Part shown: piece by piece, positions 61,286 through 64,000 of the stretch
Position numbering within the stretch: position 1 is the first letter of the stretch
How the letters are laid out: every line of letters starts with the position of its first letter
NCBI RefSeq assembly: GCF_004366735.1
Contig: NZ_SOQX01000002.1
Span: 576,273-640,272, forward strand
DNA length: 64,000 bases
DNA from: Thiohalophilus thiocyanatoxydans
GTDB taxonomy: Bacteria > Pseudomonadota > Gammaproteobacteria > UBA6429 > Thiohalophilaceae
Direction of reading: 5' to 3'
Notes under the pieces: model-generated
Database searches by the model: none
What the model was told of the DNA's origin: nothing
The model's input: the letters and a program-made list of their open reading frames with translations, nothing else
Position numbers and translations under genes: made by a program

Positions 61286-61861
61286 TTAACCGAGTAACGG
61301 CTTCAGTTTTTTGTCCACTGCCTCACGGGCGCGAAAAATCCGTGACCTGACAGTCCCAATCGGACAATCCATTGCCTCGGCTATTTCTTCGTAGCTCATC
61401 CCCTCGAGTTCACGCAAGGTGATGGCGGTTTTCAAGTCATCGGGCAGATCGTCGATGGTTTGCATAATGACCTGCTGAATCTCGTCCCTGAGCGCTTCCT
61501 TTTCCGGGGTTGCATACTCTTTAAGACCCGACTCACCCTCAAAATGTTCCGCGTCACTGGCCTCAACATCATCGGCCGGCGGGCGCCGGTCCTGGGCAAC
61601 CAGAAAGTTTTTGGCGGTATTGATGGCAATTCGGTATATCCAGGTATAGAAGGCGCTGTCACCCCGAAACCGCGGCAGTGCACGATACGCCTTGATAAAC
61701 GTCTCCTGCGCCAGATCTTCCAGCTCCGCATGATTGCGCACATAGCGGGACAACACTTTCATGACCCGCTGCTGATATTTCATCACCAGAATGTCGAAAG
61801 CTTTCTTATCACCGGCCTGTACTCGCTCGACAAGCAATTGATCCGTCGTCTTACTGCCCAT
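61286..61861 (-). CDS. rpoE: Extracytoplasmic sigma factor RpoE/AlgU
   Basis: 191 residues from the ATG at 61861 (the in-frame GTG at 61870 sits almost on top of the GGGGGA ribosome site). Region 2 has YVRNHAELEDLAQETFIKAYRAL, shown as two parts: YVRNHAELEDLAQETF and IKAYRAL. Region 4 has LEGMSYEEIAEAMDCPIGTV then RSRIFRARE. RpoE directs the envelope stress regulon. A sigma-E-type promoter at 61911-61938 upstream suggests autoregulation. nadB is divergent, as in Pseudomonas. Confidence 0.95.
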   Translation of the reverse strand: MGSKTTDQLLVERVQAGDKKAFDILVMKYQQRVMKVLSRYVRNHAELEDLAQETFIKAYRALPRFRGDSAFYTWIYRIAINTAKNFLVAQDRRPPADDVEASDAEHFEGESGLKEYATPEKEALRDEIQQVIMQTIDDLPDDLKTAITLRELEGMSYEEIAEAMDCPIGTVRSRIFRAREAVDKKLKPLLG

Positions 61862-61910
61862 TCGGGCCACTTCCCCCTAAAAATGGGCCAGTCACCCGAA
61901 TACTTGCTAT

Positions 61911-61938
61911 TATTGACCGCAATCGCATCGGAGAGTTC
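61911..61938 (-). promoter_or_regulatory. Sigma-E-dependent promoter upstream of rpoE
   Basis: On the minus strand GAACTC (61938-61933) is followed after exactly 16 bases by TCAATA (61916-61911). The consensus for sigma-E/AlgU is GAACTT, 16-17 bases, then TCTGA or TCAAA. It lies about 50 bases before the rpoE ATG and would give the known autoregulatory loop. Confidence 0.65.
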
Positions 61939-62087
61939 GCCTGGCCGCCAGTTTTCTGGTTATATTTGCGGATAGCGGGATTGTGACAATCCTCGCCGTA
62001 ATCCGTACAATTCTAATTCTATCTTGCCGCGAGGAGAAATGCTTCGGCAAATCATTCCGATTCATACAGCCAGGCCCGATAACGTTC

Positions 62088-63719
62088 ATGCAAATATCAA
62101 CCGACGTCCTTGTTATTGGAGGCGGCGCCGCCGGCCTCAGCCTGGCCCTGCGACTGGCCGACGACTACTCTATCTCATTGATTTCAAAGGGAGTATTAAA
62201 GGAAGGCTCGACCCTCTACGCCCAGGGCGGGGTCGCCGCGGTGCTTGGCCCCGATGACAGCCTCGAATCCCACATCACGGATACCCTGGAGGCCGGTGCC
62301 GGTCTCTGCGACGAAGAGGTAGTGCGATTTACCGTCCAGCACGGCGCGGAAAATATCCGCTGGTTGATCGACAAGGGGCTCGCCTTCACCCGCGACGATG
62401 CACAGCCGGGCGAATACCACCTGACCCGCGAGGGCGGCCACTCCCACCGTCGGGTCATTCATGCCACCGATGCCACCGGCAAGGCGATCGAGACCACCCT
62501 GGAAAAGGAGGTGCGCCGCCACCCCAATATCCGCCTCTACGAGAACCATATCGCGGTGGATTTGATCACCGGCGCCAAGCTGGGGCGGGATCACAACCGC
62601 TGTCTGGGGGCCTATGTGCTGGATCGCGAGGCCAACAGGGTCCGGGTCTTTCGCGCCGGCCAGACGGTGCTGGCCAGCGGCGGGGCCAGCAAGGTCTATC
62701 TCTATACCAGCAACCCCGATACCTCCACCGGTGACGGCATTGCCATGGCCTGGCGTGCCGGCTGTCGGGTCGCCAACATGGAATTCAACCAGTTCCACCC
62801 GACCTGTCTGTACCATCCCCACGCCAAGTCATTTCTGATCACCGAGGCCATCCGCGGTGAAGGCGGCAAACTGAAATTGCCCGACGGCGCCACGTTCATG
62901 GAACAGTTCGACAGCCGTGGGGAACTGGCGCCGCGCGACATCGTGGCCCGCGCCATCGACCATGAAATGAAACGGCTGGGGGCCGACTGCGTCTATCTGG
63001 ACATCAGCCACAAACCGGCCGACTTTATTCGCGAGCATTTCCCAACGGTCTACCAGCGCTGCCTGGAATTCGGTTACGACCTGACCCAGGGGCCCATCCC
63101 GGTGGTGCCGGCCGCCCACTACACCTGCGGCGGTATCCTGACCGATCTGCATGGCAAAACCGATCTGGACGGCCTCTATGCAATCGGGGAGACCGCTTTC
63201 ACCGGGCTGCATGGCGCCAACCGCATGGCCAGCAACTCCCTGCTCGAGTGCCTGGTCTTCGCCCAGGCCGCCAGTCTGCATATCCGTCAACAAAAAGCCG
63301 AAAACGAACCGGACGACGTGATTGTCCCGGACTGGGACGAAAGCCGGGTAACCGATTCCGACGAGGAAGTGGTCGTCACCCATAACTGGGATGAGTTACG
63401 CCGTTTCATGTGGGACTATGTCGGTATCGTGCGCAGTAACAAGCGCCTGCAGCGGGCCGAACACCGCGTGCAATTGCTGCTGTCGGAAATCGATGAATAC
63501 TACGGCAACTTCCGCGTCACCAATGATCTGCTGGAGCTGCGCAACCTCGCCCTGGTGGCCGGCTTGATCATCCGCTCCGCCATGTCCCGACACGAAAGCC
63601 GCGGCCTGCATTACAACATCGACTACCCCGAACGTAACGACAGCCACCCGCCACACAACACCATATTGCAACCGACCCACAGCGACGACGCCACCTCGGC
63701 GATGGCATTGGCGGAATGA
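62088..63719 (+). CDS. nadB: L-aspartate oxidase NadB
   Basis: 543 residues from the ATG at 62088; the open frame reaches back to 61983 with no family similarity. The FAD motif [11 protein letters not shown] begins at residue 11, and [37 protein letters not shown] and [20 protein letters not shown] are the fumarate reductase/NadB motifs. It oxidises aspartate to iminoaspartate in de novo NAD synthesis. It diverges from rpoE. A heptamer tract starts three bases after its stop. Confidence 0.95.
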   Translation: MQISTDVLVIGGGAAGLSLALRLADDYSISLISKGVLKEGSTLYAQGGVAAVLGPDDSLESHITDTLEAGAGLCDEEVVRFTVQHGAENIRWLIDKGLAFTRDDAQPGEYHLTREGGHSHRRVIHATDATGKAIETTLEKEVRRHPNIRLYENHIAVDLITGAKLGRDHNRCLGAYVLDREANRVRVFRAGQTVLASGGASKVYLYTSNPDTSTGDGIAMAWRAGCRVANMEFNQFHPTCLYHPHAKSFLITEAIRGEGGKLKLPDGATFMEQFDSRGELAPRDIVARAIDHEMKRLGADCVYLDISHKPADFIREHFPTVYQRCLEFGYDLTQGPIPVVPAAHYTCGGILTDLHGKTDLDGLYAIGETAFTGLHGANRMASNSLLECLVFAQAASLHIRQQKAENEPDDVIVPDWDESRVTDSDEEVVVTHNWDELRRFMWDYVGIVRSNKRLQRAEHRVQLLLSEIDEYYGNFRVTNDLLELRNLALVAGLIIRSAMSRHESRGLHYNIDYPERNDSHPPHNTILQPTHSDDATSAMALAE

Positions 63720-63722
63720 TAA

Positions 63723-63792
63723 AGTGCTGAGTGCTGAGTGCTTAGTTCTAAGTACTTAGTACTTAGTACTTAGTACTTAGTACTTAGTACTT
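63723..63792 (+). repeat. Heptamer tandem repeat tract (AGTACTT family), 10 units
   Basis: Ten contiguous 7-base units: two AGTGCTG, AGTGCTT, AGTTCTA, then six AGTACTT. AGTACTT is a rotation of TTAGTAC, so it is the same repeat and orientation as the 5113 tract, 58 kb away. It starts three bases after the nadB stop. Confidence 0.95.
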
Positions 63793-63797
63793 AGACG

Positions 63798-63821
63798 TTG
63801 CGCGCAGCGCTACCTGACATT
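63798..63821 (+). repeat. Half of the short palindromic repeat seen at 8586
   Basis: TTGCGCGCAGCGCTACCTGA followed by CATT matches the right part of the 8586-8612 element, but the left GTCAGGT arm is absent, as if overwritten by the heptamer tract next to it. Confidence 0.6.
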
Positions 63822-63842
63822 CCATCTATCGGACTATTTTTT

Positions 63843-63900
63843 TACCACGAAGACACGAAGTCTCGAAGTAGATTAATTTTTCTTCGGGTCTTCGTGGTGA
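63843..63900. repeat. Octamer-periodic hairpin repeat, CACGAAGG type, copy 3
   Basis: TACCACGAAGACACGAAGTC then TCGAAG is the left arm and TCTTCGGGTCTTCGTGGTGA the right arm. It resembles the copies at 8467 and 8661. Beyond it, to the window end, I see no gene; a CCCTCCCCTT/AGGGG hairpin begins at 63981 and is cut at the edge. Confidence 0.85.
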
Positions 63901-64000
63901 GGTTTTATAAACATCAGGTGTCACGCAGGCTATCGCCAGCATGACCTACGCTACTGATCCTCGCTATTAGCAAGATCATTCCCTCCCCTTCCAGGGGAGA

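Noticed and set aside
1..64000. tRNA, rRNA or tmRNA genes
   Set aside because: No cloverleaf-like or conserved rRNA segments were seen by eye; a covariance search would be needed to rule out all of them.

Overview
The window reads as chromosomal DNA of a free-living gammaproteobacterium of moderately high GC. Almost every gene belongs to the gammaproteobacterial core, and several blocks keep a gene order I remember from Pseudomonas and its relatives. Examples are nadB / rpoE-rseABC-degQ-lepA-lepB-rnc-era-recO-pdxJ, lol-comEC-exbBD-lpxK, mfd-csiV-MTIP-hpt-nagZ and rlmD-cysM. A DsrE-like protein, an orphan AmrS and an MgtC/DUF4010 protein would suit an environmental, possibly sulfur-oxidising, Chromatiales-like organism, but the genus cannot be fixed from the sequence. 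No rRNA, tRNA, CRISPR array or complete insertion sequence was seen.
Layout. 0-10.8 kb: partial membrane protein, histone-H1-like protein, tatD, tcdA, a B12-binding radical SAM gene, greB, a NodIJ-type ABC exporter, a CobW-type GTPase, an LMW tyrosine phosphatase, AmrS. 10.9-20.7 kb: envelope block on the minus strand (trm112, lpxK, msbA, exbDB, comEC, lolD with one lolC/E-type permease, sfsA). 20.8-32 kb: agmatine deiminase and N-carbamoylputrescine amidase enclosing a partial pigment-type locus. That locus holds a flavin halogenase-like gene, a KS/KS-like pair, an acyl-AMP ligase, a COG4648 membrane protein and a divergent chorismatase, and resembles xanthomonadin/aryl-polyene biosynthesis. 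32-37 kb: outer-membrane protein, DsrE-like protein, mfd. 37.2-42.2 kb: an accessory insertion between mfd and csiV, with an EAL protein, a second copy of the mfd 3' end, an AT-rich OLD-family ATPase/TOPRIM gene and a non-coding stretch of six consecutive hairpins. 42.4-50.7 kb: def, csiV, purine salvage (MTIP, hpt), an MscS channel, nagZ, an L,D-transpeptidase, a CYTH protein, rlmD, cysM. 50.8-63.7 kb: a stand-alone GacS/BarA-type Hpt protein, then the translation/RNA-processing operon and the sigma-E stress operon, with nadB divergent.
The most unusual feature is a family of heptamer-periodic tracts. The unit sequence differs between loci (TTAGTAC, GACGAGG, GGGGCTA, CAACTGC, GTTACTA), but the period is always 7. 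Nearly every tract lies on, or within about 10 bases of, a stop codon. A second family of octamer-periodic hairpins (CACGAAGG and CGCAAAGG types) fills other intergenic gaps.
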